A stretch of DNA of 64,000 nt from Lacinutrix sp. Hel_I_90. Lineage in GTDB: Bacteria > Bacteroidota > Bacteroidia > Flavobacteriales > Flavobacteriaceae. This document shows, one piece after another, positions 63,703 through 64,000 of this stretch. The notes beneath the pieces are model-generated. The model made no database searches and was not told the DNA's origin. It saw nothing but the letters and a program-made list of their open reading frames with translations. A program made the translations under genes and the position numbers. The stretch spans positions 3,323,501-3,387,500 of the forward strand of contig NZ_JYNQ01000001.1 in NCBI RefSeq assembly GCF_000934685.1, given 5' to 3'. Every line of letters starts with the position of its first letter. The stretch's first letter is position 1.

Positions 63703-64000
63703 ATGAATTCAGAAATAAGAAGTTTAGAACCTAAAGCGTTGTGGAATAAGTTTGCAGATTTAAATGCTGTACCTAGAGCATCGAAAAAAGAAGCGCGTGT
63801 GATTGCTTTTATGAAAGCGTTTGGAAACAATTTAGGTTTAGAAGTCATTGAAGATGAAGTAGGGAATGTTATTATAAAGAAGCCTGCAACAGCGGGAATG
63901 GAAGACAGAGAGACTATCGTGATGCAATCGCATTTAGATATGGTACATCAAAAAAATACAGATACGAATTTCGATTTCGAGACGCAAGGGATAGAAATGT
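63703..64000 (+). CDS. pepD: Aminoacyl-histidine dipeptidase (PepD), partial
   Basis: The first 99 residues of an M20-family dipeptidase (MNSEIRSLEPKALWNKFADLN...), cut by the window end. The conserved start with VPRASKKE, EVGNVIIKKPA and the zinc ligand segment MQSHLDMVHQKN (about 77-88) match bacterial PepD/carnosinase-like enzymes, which hydrolyse Xaa-His dipeptides in the cytoplasm. A full protein would have about 485 residues. Confidence 0.88.
   Translation, partial: MNSEIRSLEPKALWNKFADLNAVPRASKKEARVIAFMKAFGNNLGLEVIEDEVGNVIIKKPATAGMEDRETIVMQSHLDMVHQKNTDTNFDFETQGIEM

Overview
This is a 64 kb chromosomal window from a member of the Flavobacteriaceae (Bacteroidota), probably a marine lineage near Winogradskyella, Lacinutrix or Olleya. 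The genus is an inference. The evidence for the family is the low G+C content, promoters of the TTTG-N18/19-TAnnTTTG type, absence of Shine-Dalgarno motifs, many signal peptides ending in AQ/SQ, lipoproteins with a short tail plus Cys, and many families typical of flavobacteria (DUF2851, DUF3810, DUF4369, NamZ/DUF1343, carboxypeptidase-regulatory-like secreted proteins). No prophage, insertion sequence, CRISPR array or rRNA operon was seen. The window is mostly core chromosome.

Layout. 0-30 kb holds cell envelope and housekeeping genes: an FtsE-type ATPase, a 1006-residue TPR protein with a plug-less outer-membrane barrel, a lipoprotein amidohydrolase, a NamZ-like muramidase divergent from a LolC/E-like permease, a CBS-like cysteine synthase, a HEIGH-type lipoprotein protease, a K+ channel, an AGCS symporter followed by a helix-hairpin-helix protein and an acyl-CoA dehydrogenase, then xerC and hpf. 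30-43.5 kb is the classic translation/transcription island: tRNA-Thr, -Tyr, -Gly, -Thr, tuf, tRNA-Trp, secE, nusG, rplK, rplA, rplJ, rplL, rpoB, rpoC. 43.6-51.2 kb carries DUF3467, prfC, idi, queD, manA, a second identical tRNA-Thr(UGU), a DUF4369 lipoprotein and a DUF819 membrane protein. 51.2-51.9 kb has no protein gene. 51.9-64 kb encodes a hydrolase, an AlkB/DoxX pair, a VanX-like dipeptidase, an M48 protease with a SpoU methylase, two periplasmic amidohydrolases, a DUF3810 membrane protein and the start of pepD.

The most notable finding lies in the gap at 51.26-51.82 kb. It holds three tandem, diverged copies of what look like about 117-nt small RNA genes. Each has a sigma54-like -24/-12 promoter, an outer and an inner stem with compensatory changes, an invariant GUGGUU loop, an invariant 17-nt single-stranded linker and its own intrinsic terminator. 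The arrangement recalls the sigma54-dependent multi-copy Qrr RNAs of Vibrio, but the sequence is unrelated as far as I can tell.

Other unusual structure: two tandem-repeat arrays (6.3 x 88 bp and about 2.3 x 109 bp) that both begin about 49 nt before the end of a gene and repeat its 3' end plus a hairpin spanning each unit junction; a perfect terminator embedded in the first codons of the helix-hairpin-helix gene; a NamZ/permease divergent pair with only 7 bp between start codons; and an orphan terminator near 53.17 kb that suggests another small RNA.
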